The notes under the pieces are model-generated. The model searched no databases, was not told the origin of the DNA, and was given only the letters and a program-made list of their open reading frames with translations. Source: DUQX01 sp050948825 (GTDB lineage: Bacteria; Bacillota; Dethiobacteria; DTU022; UBA8154). Taken from it: DNA of 64,000 nucleotides. A program made the translations under genes and the position numbers. This document shows, piece after piece, positions 1-8,660 of the stretch. The DNA lies in the NCBI GenBank assembly GCA_050948825.1, contig JBMNEO010000003.1:496001-560000 (forward strand). Direction: 5' to 3'. The stretch's first letter is position 1. Each line of letters starts with the position of its first letter.

Positions 1-596
1 CGGCGTTTTGTTTGTTAATAAGCCAGCTCAGGGCTTTGCCTCTGTTTGGGATTGGTTCTCCTGCCGCATAGAGGGAAAGAATCCCCCAGATGTGGGCGTT
101 GACCAGGCGTTCACCTTCCCCTGAAATCGTATCGCCGAACTTCCCATTTTGCAGCTGTGATTCCTTGACCTTTGCGATCAGGTTATATCCCCCGAAGTTT
201 CGCGGATCTTTCCCCGCAGCCACTGCACCGATAATAGTCCGGTGAAAGTCGGTGCTGCGCTGCGGATCAAACAGCTGCCCCTGCCTGACCTGCCCCTCGC
301 GGGTACGTATCATGCTCTCCGCACTTTCCCCGGCGCCTGCCAGGGCAAGGATAGGCCAGTCCAAACGCTCGGAAAATCCGGGCTCGCCGGCTATGCGGCG
401 CACGTGGCGCGCCGTAGCGGAGAGGTCCGGCAAAGCCGCGGCCGCAGCTGCTTTCACCTCCGGAGTCGAAAACAGCAGGGGGTACAGGCTTGTATTATTG
501 CATAACCCGGCCGCTGATTCCGCACCCGGCGCGGAAAGCAGGGCAAGCGCCAGGATCATCAACAAGGCCAAAAAAATATTAGCGGCTTTTTTCATC
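1..596 (-). CDS. secreted alpha/alpha-barrel repeat protein, partial (C-terminus beyond left edge)
   Basis: About 198 residues are visible before the window ends. The start is the ATG at 596 behind GGAGGAG, overlapping the 3' end of the EcfS gene by 18 bases. The N-terminus is a signal peptide (MKKA, hydrophobic core, AESAA). From about residue 60 the protein carries helical repeats of the terpene cyclase/prenyltransferase alpha-alpha barrel type, with a KDPRNFGGYN segment followed by QLQNGKFGD. This matches LDPQNYNGEN and QKSDGSFVH in the SLH protein of the same operon. Transcobalamin and intrinsic factor use this fold as their large corrinoid-binding domain. As last visible gene of a riboswitch-controlled ECF operon, it is inferred to bind corrinoid outside the membrane. 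Whether a DUF4430 domain follows cannot be seen. Confidence 0.75.
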
Positions 597-1259
597 TGTT
601 AGCTCCTCCTTCAAATTCCGCTTGCTTCTAGCGGTTAATTTTGCAGGTATCTGGTAAAAAGAAAGCCTTCGCTTAAAGCGATGCAAAATAACGGCCAATT
701 CAGGACCGAGGAAAACCATAAACAGGGCATTGGAGATAGCGTGAGTAAGGTCGAAGGCGAACCCTGTCAGCATGGTGGCCAGGAAGGATTGAAAGGTAAG
801 CGGATAAACAAAAGTTAACCAGTGCCAAAGGTTAAGAAGCCATCCGAATAGAAAACCCCACAGAAAGGCTAAAGCCGTAAACGTCCAGCGGGGAAAAAGC
901 GCTTTTCCCCTTGAGAAAAGACCGCCACAGGCACCGGCCAAGCCCCAGGCCAGCATCTGCCAGGGGGTCCACGGCCCGTGACCCAGAAAAAAGTTAGAGG
1001 AAAAAGCAGCCAAAGAACCGATAATGAAACCGGCAGCGGAACCGAAGATACGGCCGCAGACCAGTACCAGAAAGGTGGTGGGCTGTGCCCCGGGTATGGC
1101 GGCAAAAGGGATCCTTCCCGCACCGGCCAGGGCGGCCAGGGTGGCAATAACGGCGATCTCCGCCGGAGCAACACGGCGACGCTCGTAGCAGAAATAGAAG
1201 GCGGCAAGGGCCATAATTATCAGAGCCAGGCTAAAGATAGAAAAATATGGCCACTGCAT
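579..1259 (-). CDS. ECF transporter S component, probably cobalamin/corrinoid specific
   Basis: A 226-residue integral membrane protein with about six hydrophobic segments and a basic C-terminus. It looks like the substrate-binding S subunit of an energy-coupling factor importer: small conserved glycines (GRIPFAAIPGAQP, FGSAAGFIIGSLAAF) and a ...HAISNALF helix near the end. The ATG at 1259 lies behind GGAGGTC, three bases after the ATPase gene stops. S subunits define specificity. The cobalamin riboswitch at the head of the operon and the DUF4430 genes point to a corrinoid; this is inference from context. It belongs with the EcfAA and EcfT genes just upstream in the same transcript. QueT-like or other S families remain possible from sequence alone. 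Confidence 0.8.
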   Translation of the reverse strand: MQWPYFSIFSLALIIMALAAFYFCYERRRVAPAEIAVIATLAALAGAGRIPFAAIPGAQPTTFLVLVCGRIFGSAAGFIIGSLAAFSSNFFLGHGPWTPWQMLAWGLAGACGGLFSRGKALFPRWTFTALAFLWGFLFGWLLNLWHWLTFVYPLTFQSFLATMLTGFAFDLTHAISNALFMVFLGPELAVILHRFKRRLSFYQIPAKLTARSKRNLKEELTDEKSR

Positions 1260-1262
1260 CTT

Positions 1263-2939
1263 TTATGACCTCCAACAGTTTAAGATTTTAAGCTTTTTTA
1301 TGGCTTCCTCTACGGTCAACACCTCCGGGGACAGGCCGCGGAAAAGCCGGTTTACCTGTGAAGCATAATAAAGGGAATTGGAGAGGACGGCTTTACAGTC
1401 ACCTTCGGCCACCACCCGTCCGCCGGAGAGAATAACCGCCCTATCGGCAATTTCGACAGCGAATTCCACGTCATGGGTTACAACTACCAGGGTCTTGCCT
1501 TCATCCCGGAGGGTGCGCAAAAATTTTACCAGACGCCCTTTCACCGCAGAATCCAGGCCGCGTGTTGGCTCGTCCAGCAAAAGAACGTGGGGATCGGTAA
1601 CCAGCACTGCTCCCAGGGCAATGCGCTGTCTCTCCCCGCCCGCTGCGTCCCGCGGGTGGCTGTCAGCGAGATGGGCGATCTCTAAATGCTGCAGTGTTTC
1701 TTCAACCCGGCCAAAATCCTTTTGCCCCCGAACTTTCAGCCCGTAGGCGATCTCTTCGCGCACAGTATCGTGAAACAGGTAATCGTTGGGATCCTGTGAA
1801 AGATAGCCGATACGGCTGGCCAGCATTTCCGCCGGGAGCCCCGTGATATCCTGACCATCCAGGAAAATCCTTCCATGCCGGGATGTTAACAGGCCGCAAA
1901 TTAATTTTAACAGGGTGGATTTCCCGGCCCCGTTTTCACCCAGGATAACGGTAATCTCCCCGGAAGAAAAGGAAAGGTTAATATCCTCCAGGCAGAGGAG
2001 ATGTTTCTGATAAGCATATTCCAGATTCTTTATCTCCAAAAAAATGGCAGCAGCGGGGAACTTGCCTGCGCACCCGCAAGCGGCCGCCAGAGTGCTCTCC
2101 ACCTCTGCGGCGGGGCTCAGCTTATATTCGCGCAATAACTTCCTTCCTTCCTTGATGGTCAGGGGTATCTTTTCTGCCCCCAGGGCGGAAAAAACCTGGG
2201 CAACGGGGGGTATGAAGAAGCGAAAACGTTCATCCGCCCATCCGGCAATATCCCGGGGAGAACCTTGCTGAATGATCCTGCCCCGCTCCATCAGCACGAC
2301 CCGGTCGGCCAGGTGGAAACAGCGATCTGTTCTCTGCTCCACCATGATGATCGTCAAACCCCATTCCAGGTTCAGTCGCTGGATGTAATGGAGCAGCTCC
2401 TGGGCAGCTATGGGATCCAGCTGGGAGGTGGGTTCGTCCAGGAGCAGGACCCGGGGATACATAGCCAGGATGGAGGCCAGAACCACTTTTTGTTTCTGCC
2501 CCCCGGAAAGGGTGAAAGTAGAGCTGCTTCTCAACCCCGTTAAATCGAAGAGGGAGAGCACCTCCGCTACGCGGCGGCGCATCTCCGGGAGCGCAAGGCC
2601 CAGGTTTTCCAGGCCAAAGGCGATCTCCTGTTCCACGGAGGTCATTACCAGCTGCTGTTCGGGGTCCTGGAAAACCAGTCCGATATTGCGGTTTAGCTCC
2701 CGCTTATTCCAGCTCGCAAGGGAACGCCCGTCGAAACGGATTTCTCCGGCGATGGCTCCCCCGTAATAAGCGGGCAACAATCCCGCCAGCGCCCGCAACA
2801 GGGATGATTTCCCGCAGCCCGAATGCCCGGTAAGAAAGACGAATTCACCCTCTCCGATATTCAATTCAATATCATAAAGCGCGGGTTCATCTTTTTCCGG
2901 ATAATAGTAGGTCAGATTTTTTACCTGATAAAGTTCCAC
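1263..2939 (-). CDS. ECF transporter double ATPase (EcfA1-EcfA2 fusion)
   Basis: About 558 residues with two ABC ATPase domains in one chain. The first (about residues 5-240) has Walker A GHSGCGKSSLL, signature LSGGQKQKVVLA and Walker B VLLLDEPTSQLD. The second (about 310-530) has GENGAGKSTLL, a degenerate signature AAGGERQRIALG and VLLLDEPTRGLD. It energises import together with EcfT and EcfS. I chose the GTG at 2939, behind GGGGGTGG, rather than the ATG at 3065, because the longer form would lie mostly inside the EcfT gene. The remaining overlap with EcfT is 19 bases, typical of translational coupling. Fused EcfAA proteins are common in dedicated ECF systems. Confidence 0.93.
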   Translation of the reverse strand: MELYQVKNLTYYYPEKDEPALYDIELNIGEGEFVFLTGHSGCGKSSLLRALAGLLPAYYGGAIAGEIRFDGRSLASWNKRELNRNIGLVFQDPEQQLVMTSVEQEIAFGLENLGLALPEMRRRVAEVLSLFDLTGLRSSSTFTLSGGQKQKVVLASILAMYPRVLLLDEPTSQLDPIAAQELLHYIQRLNLEWGLTIIMVEQRTDRCFHLADRVVLMERGRIIQQGSPRDIAGWADERFRFFIPPVAQVFSALGAEKIPLTIKEGRKLLREYKLSPAAEVESTLAAACGCAGKFPAAAIFLEIKNLEYAYQKHLLCLEDINLSFSSGEITVILGENGAGKSTLLKLICGLLTSRHGRIFLDGQDITGLPAEMLASRIGYLSQDPNDYLFHDTVREEIAYGLKVRGQKDFGRVEETLQHLEIAHLADSHPRDAAGGERQRIALGAVLVTDPHVLLLDEPTRGLDSAVKGRLVKFLRTLRDEGKTLVVVTHDVEFAVEIADRAVILSGGRVVAEGDCKAVLSNSLYYASQVNRLFRGLSPEVLTVEEAIKKLKILNCWRS

Positions 2940-3832
2940 TTGTTCCACCCCCAGGCCAGTAAGGCCGGAATCATTAAAAGCAGCCAGGTTCCCAGCAGGG
3001 TCCAGACCTGATGCCGGGCGAGCACCCATGACCCCAGACGCGGGTAAAAAGAAAAGTGTCCCCACCCCCGGATTAAGCTCAGCATTATGAGCAACAGGGC
3101 AGCAACGGAAGCTGCCGTTACCAGGAAATCCCCCGGCCTGAACCGCTCCCGGGTATAGTTTGTTCGCGGGCCGCTTCCGTACGCCCTGGCCTGGATACTT
3201 TCACCGATGTTAAAGCTGTCTTCCAGCGCAGAGATGAAGAGCACCCGGATGAGGGGCAGCAGGTTTTTTATGCGGGTGAGACGACTGCCCGTATGGAAAT
3301 TAACTCCCCGGCACTGCGCTATTTCCGCCACACTTTGCAACTTTTGCGAAAGATAGGGAATGGATTTCGTGGTCAGCGCCACCAGCAGAGCCGACCGGGG
3401 GAAAAAACGAGCGAAGAAGGAAAGAGCGCGGTCCGGATTAAGGGTATAGTTGTAGAAGATAAACGCCGTAAACACGATTAGCAGTCGGATCCCCATGGTC
3501 AGAACAAAGACGAGGTTTTCCAGGGTAACCGTAAGACAGCCTAAAACCGGCAGCACCGGCCCCTGAAGCAAAACAGTGCTCCCCATCCGGTTGGCCAGGG
3601 TGTTAATGACAAAAAATAAGCTAATAAGCACAAAAAAGAAACGGACACTTTTCAACCAGGCACCCAATCCACCCGAAACAGCCAGAGACGAAAAGATCGC
3701 CATAAACAGCACGAGCAAGAAAAAGGGGTGATTTAGGGCTACAGCCCCGGCGACGATAATTGCCGGATAAATGAGGATCGACGCCGGGTGCAGCGAGTGA
3801 AAGAAAATATCCTTAATCTGAAAAATAAACAT
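2921..3832 (-). CDS. ECF transporter transmembrane coupling protein EcfT
   Basis: About 303 residues, a CbiQ/EcfT-type coupling subunit. Hydrophobic segments lie at both ends, with a cytoplasmic stretch between. The two Ala-Arg-Gly-like coupling motifs of the family are recognisable as AQCRGVNF and SIQARAYGSG, which dock on the ATPases. The start chosen is the ATG at 3832 (MFIFQIKD) behind TTGGGAG. The frame stays open up to 3988, but that extension contains a 17-bp tandem duplication and reads as non-coding. It lies between the DUF4430 lipoprotein and the EcfAA gene in one operon. Confidence 0.88.
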   Translation of the reverse strand: MFIFQIKDIFFHSLHPASILIYPAIIVAGAVALNHPFFLLVLFMAIFSSLAVSGGLGAWLKSVRFFFVLISLFFVINTLANRMGSTVLLQGPVLPVLGCLTVTLENLVFVLTMGIRLLIVFTAFIFYNYTLNPDRALSFFARFFPRSALLVALTTKSIPYLSQKLQSVAEIAQCRGVNFHTGSRLTRIKNLLPLIRVLFISALEDSFNIGESIQARAYGSGPRTNYTRERFRPGDFLVTAASVAALLLIMLSLIRGWGHFSFYPRLGSWVLARHQVWTLLGTWLLLMIPALLAWGWNKWNFIR

Positions 3833-3846
3833 GACAGACTCCCAAC

Positions 3847-3884
3847 CTGGACGAGCCAGTAGCTGATCTGGACAAGCCAGTAGC
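3847..3884. repeat. tandem microduplication, 17-bp unit, period 21
   Basis: Two copies of ctggacRagccagtagc (3847-3863 and 3868-3884) differ at one base. They lie just upstream of the EcfT start. An overlapping gtagcataat direct repeat follows. The surrounding 3833-4111 spacer (279 bases) shows no convincing gene. Confidence 0.75.
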
Positions 3885-4111
3885 ATAATGTAGCATAATA
3901 AAGTAGATTTCAAGATAGCTCCTATTAAGCATTGAATACATCGGTATTTATAAGATCGCTTGAAAAAGCCTTGACAAATGTAGCTCACCTCGGAACTGCA
4001 GCGTCCTAACCGGCAACCGGCAGATACTCCCCTCCATGGCTGCCCGCGCCCGCTAGCCGCCTGCCGCAGGGCGCCCTGTTAGTAGGACCGTTTTTGGTCT
4101 TTGCTTCATTG

Positions 4112-5131
4112 TTAGGGAAGTCCTATTACTTCACCGTCAACAACCAGAGCGCCCACCATTTTTGTAAACTGCCCGGGTCGCTGAATCAGGGCTTCCACGA
4201 CGCCAGACAGCCCTTCGAGATCCGTGGCTGTAACCAGCCAAAGGGGATAGGGATCGCCCATTCCGGATCCCGTAGCCAGGACAGCCCCTACCCGTTCCGT
4301 ATATCCCTCGCCCTGGCGGTCAGCGTTTAAATCCAGCGGGTAAAAACAGCGGGGGGTCAACTCGGCAAACCAGCCCGTCCGATCGCGGTGCTCCTGTACC
4401 CCTTCCCAAAAGGAACTCCGGAAAAGCTCTTCCCACAGGGCAATAACCACGACCATTTGAGAGCGATTCACCGCCCTTTCTTCTTGATAGGAGTCAACCT
4501 CGAGCTCTTCGGTTCCCCTCTCAGCCAAAAAAGTACCGAACTGTTCCGCAAACCCGTCACAGGCATCGCCGGCCAGGATAAGGGTTCCCGGGTTTTTACC
4601 CCTGTAACCGCCTGTGAAAGGCTGCGGAAACGCTCCCACAACCGCCGGGGTAAACGAGATACCACCCCAGGGATGGTAATCCCACCAGATAATATCCCCC
4701 GCAGCCGGAACATAATCGGCCGCCCCCTGCTCCGATAAAATGCCGTTAACGTAATAAAACCAGTCCGCCATCCGGCCGTTTTCGCCGTTCTGGCCGCTAT
4801 AACCCGACTGCAGGCCGTTAATAGCGCTGACAAACCCGCCGCCATATTCCGTTTCCACTTCCAGATGCTCCTGGAGCAGCGACAGAACGGAGCAGCCGGG
4901 GGCTACATCCAATTGGGAGTTAAAAAGGTTCTCCTTCCCAAAATCCCGGGTTACCCAGAGATTCACCTCCACACTTGTTTCCCGGATTGCCTCCGGGGGG
5001 GCGGTGCCGCACCCCCCGGCAAAGGCTATCAGGGAAAACAGTATGACGGTAAGTGCAATGTACCCGGTAATCGCGACAGGCTCAGAGAATCCAACAGGCT
5101 CAGAGAATAAGGTCCGATTCAGGTCTCTCAT
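4112..5131 (-). CDS. DUF4430-domain lipoprotein, predicted corrinoid-binding
   Basis: A 339-residue predicted lipoprotein. A hydrophobic segment (about residues 23-40) ends in the lipobox AFAGGC. The n-region before it is unusually long and acidic because of a duplicated SEPV unit. Residues about 50-155 form a DUF4430 (transcobalamin C-terminal-like) domain with VSAINGLQSG, WFYYVNGI and IIWWDYHPW. The remaining 180 residues (starting near TLILAGDACDG) form a second domain I do not recognise. ATG 5131 follows GAGGAGG. It sits between the SLH/DUF4430 protein and EcfT. It probably acts as the membrane-tethered receptor that passes corrinoid to the ECF importer; that role is inference. Confidence 0.82.
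   Translation of the reverse strand: MRDLNRTLFSEPVGFSEPVAITGYIALTVILFSLIAFAGGCGTAPPEAIRETSVEVNLWVTRDFGKENLFNSQLDVAPGCSVLSLLQEHLEVETEYGGGFVSAINGLQSGYSGQNGENGRMADWFYYVNGILSEQGAADYVPAAGDIIWWDYHPWGGISFTPAVVGAFPQPFTGGYRGKNPGTLILAGDACDGFAEQFGTFLAERGTEELEVDSYQEERAVNRSQMVVVIALWEELFRSSFWEGVQEHRDRTGWFAELTPRCFYPLDLNADRQGEGYTERVGAVLATGSGMGDPYPLWLVTATDLEGLSGVVEALIQRPGQFTKMVGALVVDGEVIGLP
5076..5108. repeat. 15-bp perfect direct repeat inside a coding N-terminus
   Basis: acaggctcagagaat occurs at 5076-5090 and 5094-5108 (period 18). It duplicates the SEPV segment just before the signal peptide of the DUF4430 lipoprotein without breaking the frame. A second small repeat, aacaacagat at 5157-5166 and 5169-5178, lies in the spacer just upstream. 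Confidence 0.8.
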
Positions 5132-5214
5132 TATTTCCTCCTCGCTTTATCCTCAAAACAACAGATAGAACAACAGATCTTTATCTTCGAAACTTTATGC
5201 TTAATACCGCCAGA

Positions 5215-8200
5215 TTACGGTAACAATAACCGGTAGATCACCGCGGCAGCCTGCGTCCGGGTGAGCGTTGCCCGCGGCCGGAAACTCCCGTCGGGGAAGC
5301 CCTGCACCAACTCACAGGCAGCGGCTTTTTTTACCCCCTCCCGCGCCCAGGAAGAAACGGTATCCATATCGGTAAAGGTTACGGCGAAACCTTCACCGGT
5401 TTCGGGAAAGGAATCGACCCTCGAAACCATTACCGACATCTGTTCACGGGTAATGTGATCATTGGGGTGAAAAGCCGTTGCGGAGACACCCTTCACGATA
5501 CCTGCTGCCGCGGCCGCTTTAACCGGGGCGGCATACCAGGCCTGCGGATCGACGTCTTCAAAGGAATATTTCAAATCTGTGCCGGCTTCCAGCCCCAGGG
5601 CATTGGATAGCATGGTAGCAAACTCCGCCCGCGTCACATTGCGGTCCGGTTGGAAGCGCCCCTCAGCCACGCCGCGGACTATTCCCCTTGCAGCCAGGTA
5701 ATGTACCGGGATATAAGCCCAGTCTTCTGCGGTAATGTCGCAGAAAGGTTGAAACTCTTCCTGACGGGACAATACAGCAAAGGGGGTGAAGTGCTCTACC
5801 GGAGCGCTGATATAACCGCTGGAAAGCTCCACTACGGTGGGCAGAGCATACCACTGGCCCTTCTCCTCGTCCAACCAGGCAACTGTCAGCCCGGCCGGAT
5901 CCATACCCCCGGGGATAGCCATGCGGATAGAGAAAGTCACGGACTTTTTAAATACCGTTCCCTGCGGTCCCAGGCGGTAGACCGGAGATACAGCGGTGTG
6001 GCTCGGCGCAGCAGGTAAATTATCGGCCGCTATTTCCTCCACGGTAATTTCGGCCTCTTCAGGGAGGGAACCAGCGTCTACCTGCAGTATAATTTCACCC
6101 AGATCGTCGGTAATGAGGAAATCATCAAGGACCGGCACCAGGAAAGAGAGGTTGACGATATTGTTTTCCAGCTGCTCTTGAAGAACTTCTTTTTCCTCTG
6201 CGCTCATGGGTTCATCTCCCCCGATTACAACGGCCTGGTCTGGAACAATTTCCACGGGCAATTTTTTCTGGTTTTCATGCAGGTAAGCAGGCTGCTCCGG
6301 GAAGGCGGAGGTTATTTCATACAGTTTTTCTTCCGATAAGACGGGAATTTTCTCGCTTATACCCTCTCCCTTTTTTTCCTCAGAAGACGTTGTTGGCCCC
6401 CCGACGCCAGCCCCCGCATCGCTGGCCCAGAACCAGTGAACGGAATCTCCATCGTCAAGAAAATAGTTATTCGCCGGCACATCCGGTTCATAACCGTTTA
6501 CTGTATATTTCCACCCGGCGGTACTATGCAGATCTTCCTGCTCCCCTGCAATCTCATAAACATAGCTTCCACCGTAACGTGTGCTATAAGAAAGTTCGGT
6601 ACTTTTAAGGGCATCTAAGGCGCTTGCACCGACAGGTAATACTACGGAACCGGAGAAATGTTGCTCTTGTTTCCCCGTCACGCGAATATAAATAGATATT
6701 TTATCGGGAGAAGTAGAGCCCCCGTTGCCGGGATCGGAAGAAGAATAAAACTTAATAATACCCATGCAGGGTACCACATCAGCGTAGCCGCAGTCATTAT
6801 AGTTTTCTATCCTGTATTCATATTCACCGACAGGCAATCCGGGAATGGAGATAATTCCATTTTCCGATGCATATTCCTTTTGATCAATAAATAATGTAAA
6901 GGGACCCAGGGATTGGAGTTCTTCCAAAGTTAGCTCCTTAAGGCCTTCACCCCACACATATTTCCAGGCTTCAATAGAAAGAATAACCGTTTGCCCTTCC
7001 GCAGGGGAAGCAGGGTTTATGGTAAATTTTGGAAAAAAGGTTTTACTCTCATAGTTGCTGTCAAAAGCCGTAATATAAAAAACAATTTCATCGCCGGGCT
7101 TTACAAGGTAACTGTCTGCACCGTAATTGAAGGCATCTTCTTCAATTTCATCCTCCCTTATAACATAATACAACCAATACGTGGTCAACTGCTCCCCGTC
7201 GCATTCCCAGCTTTTCCCGGTTTCTCCAAAAATCGCGTTGATGAACCCGCCTTCTACGGAAACCTGCTCGCTTCCGGCTGCTGAAATCAACATATCCAGG
7301 GCTGAAGCCCCTTCAATATAATCAACTGCTTTGTTCAGCAGATTGCCATTAGCCCCCTCTACCCTTACAGTAACGGAGCCATCAGCTGGTAAAGGCGGCT
7401 CTTCGCCATTCTGAGGAGATATTTTTACTTCATATTCACCATATCCTTGCTGCACCAAAACCGCCAGCGACCATAAAGCCTGCCTTGTTGATAGATCATC
7501 TCCTCCGCTGCTTTCCAACAGGTAAGCGAACGAGCCGTCAGCTCTCTGCAGTGAACACAATGCATCGATTATTGTATAGCCGTTTTTCTGCCAGCCAGGA
7601 TCTGTAATATCCTCACCGGCTGCCAGCAGACCCAACAAAGCGTATGCGGTGCTGTTAGCATTGTGTTTTTTGGATGCCTCATCTGTTCCAAACCCCCCGT
7701 TTTCCAGTTGAGCATTTTTCAGAAATGAAACAGCTTTCGCTATCCCGCTCTGTACTCCTTCATCCGAATCTCCGCTGTAGCAAGACAGCGCCTTTATAAA
7801 GATGCCGGTGGCATCCACCGATTCAAATTTTCCGTTATTCTCCTGGATGCTCAAAAGATACTCCACGGCCATATTATGATCATAAGTCGCGTTCATCTGT
7901 TCCAGCAGCATAACGGCCAGTGCATTTTGAAGAGGTCCTTGAACATGCACAAACGAGCCGTCGCTTTTCTGTTCAGAGAGCTTAAACACCAGATTTTCTC
8001 CGTTGTAGTTCTGCGGGTCCAATCCGGCGGCGCCTAATCCCAACACTTTCCCCAGCAGAGATTCTTTCTCCCAGTCAGGGAAATCCCATCCGCTTGATAA
8101 ATCAACATCTGCTTCCTTTAACGCTACAACCTCTTCCCAATCGGTAAGGGCCTTATTTTTTTCGTAGACATAATAGCTTACGGTCTCATCAACAACCTGC

Positions 8201-8322
8201 GAAACAGTAAGGGTTTCGCTTTCACTCGCCTGAACCTCTGTTTCCATAAACAATATAAAAGAAGCAAAGGCGAAGCAAATCAAAAGAAATAGAAACCCCG
8301 TCTTGACTTTTTGGTTTAGCAT
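5215..8322 (-). CDS. surface-anchored intrinsic factor-like protein: alpha/alpha barrel, two DUF4430 domains, three SLH repeats
   Basis: About 1035 residues, exported. Signal peptide at residues 1-33, cut near VQA-SES. Residues about 85-295 hold alpha/alpha-barrel repeats (QKSDGSFVH, QENNGKFES, QLENGGFGT, QRADGSFAY), as in squalene cyclase-type and transcobalamin barrels. A DUF4430 domain follows at about 316-425 (VTVRVEGANGN, WLYYVIRED) and a second at about 545-640 (ISIYIRVTGK, WKYTVNGYEP, VHWFWASD). After a linker and a ZU5-like beta region, three SLH domains end the protein and would bind secondary cell-wall polymer. ATG 8322 follows GGGGAGGGGA. It is the first gene after the cobalamin riboswitch, so extracellular corrinoid capture is the likely role. 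Direct binding is not shown by sequence. Confidence 0.9.
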   Translation of the reverse strand: MLNQKVKTGFLFLLICFAFASFILFMETEVQASESETLTVSQVVDETVSYYVYEKNKALTDWEEVVALKEADVDLSSGWDFPDWEKESLLGKVLGLGAAGLDPQNYNGENLVFKLSEQKSDGSFVHVQGPLQNALAVMLLEQMNATYDHNMAVEYLLSIQENNGKFESVDATGIFIKALSCYSGDSDEGVQSGIAKAVSFLKNAQLENGGFGTDEASKKHNANSTAYALLGLLAAGEDITDPGWQKNGYTIIDALCSLQRADGSFAYLLESSGGDDLSTRQALWSLAVLVQQGYGEYEVKISPQNGEEPPLPADGSVTVRVEGANGNLLNKAVDYIEGASALDMLISAAGSEQVSVEGGFINAIFGETGKSWECDGEQLTTYWLYYVIREDEIEEDAFNYGADSYLVKPGDEIVFYITAFDSNYESKTFFPKFTINPASPAEGQTVILSIEAWKYVWGEGLKELTLEELQSLGPFTLFIDQKEYASENGIISIPGLPVGEYEYRIENYNDCGYADVVPCMGIIKFYSSSDPGNGGSTSPDKISIYIRVTGKQEQHFSGSVVLPVGASALDALKSTELSYSTRYGGSYVYEIAGEQEDLHSTAGWKYTVNGYEPDVPANNYFLDDGDSVHWFWASDAGAGVGGPTTSSEEKKGEGISEKIPVLSEEKLYEITSAFPEQPAYLHENQKKLPVEIVPDQAVVIGGDEPMSAEEKEVLQEQLENNIVNLSFLVPVLDDFLITDDLGEIILQVDAGSLPEEAEITVEEIAADNLPAAPSHTAVSPVYRLGPQGTVFKKSVTFSIRMAIPGGMDPAGLTVAWLDEEKGQWYALPTVVELSSGYISAPVEHFTPFAVLSRQEEFQPFCDITAEDWAYIPVHYLAARGIVRGVAEGRFQPDRNVTRAEFATMLSNALGLEAGTDLKYSFEDVDPQAWYAAPVKAAAAAGIVKGVSATAFHPNDHITREQMSVMVSRVDSFPETGEGFAVTFTDMDTVSSWAREGVKKAAACELVQGFPDGSFRPRATLTRTQAAAVIYRLLLP

Positions 8323-8397
8323 CACTATATACTCCCCTCCCCTAAAAATCGTCTTATTTAAGATTTGCAAAACTAATCAGGAACAATGTATCCATAA

Positions 8398-8430
8398 AAA
8401 TAATAAAACCCCGGCTACTAACCGGGGTCA
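8398..8430 (-). terminator. intrinsic terminator of the cobalamin riboswitch
   Basis: On the minus strand CCCCGG and CCGGGG (8409-8414 and 8422-8427) form a hairpin with a 7-base loop, followed by TTTTATTATTTTT. It lies between the aptamer and the first gene, so it is the likely expression platform: termination when cobalamin is bound. Confidence 0.85.
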
Positions 8431-8499
8431 TAGAAGACCTTGGACTGTTAACATAAGTAACACCACCTTCCCCCATCACCCGTAGGGTAGTAGTTCTTC

Positions 8500-8660
8500 T
8501 CAACAGGCAGGTCTCCTGGCTTGGTTTCATCGCTGTTTTCCGCCTTCCCAACACACATTCACGTCAGTGGCCAGATGTAGGAAAACAGCTCCCCCTTACA
8601 GTGGCGGGACCGCTCCGGACTTTCACCGGCTTCCCTATTAACCCCGAAGGGACCTGTTAA
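8500..8660 (-). ncRNA. adenosylcobalamin riboswitch aptamer
   Basis: Read on the minus strand, the conserved cobalamin elements appear in order: AACAGGTCCCTTCGGGG, GCCGGTGAAAGTCCGG, then CGGTCCCGCCACTGTAAG (the B12-box core GCCACTG) near 8600, and finally AAGCCAGGAGACCTGCC near 8505-8530. Outer strands AACAGG and CCTGTT can pair as P1. It stands upstream of the DUF4430/ECF operon and should shut it off when cobalamin is plentiful. Confidence 0.97.

Noticed and set aside
242..602. Plus-strand open frames 242-505 and 252-602
   Set aside because: They are shadows of the minus-strand alpha/alpha-barrel gene, which has a signal peptide, ribosome site and homology.
2940..3065. N-terminal extension of the double ATPase to 3065
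   Set aside because: It lies mostly within the EcfT gene; GTG 2939 with a good ribosome site gives the usual start.
3833..3988. N-terminal extension of EcfT to 3988
   Set aside because: The extension contains a 17-bp tandem duplication, lacks a ribosome site, and homologues start near MFIFQIKD.
8354..8554. 66-residue open frame inside the cobalamin riboswitch (minus strand)
   Set aside because: It runs through the aptamer end and terminator, has no coding character, and the RNA structure explains the sequence better.
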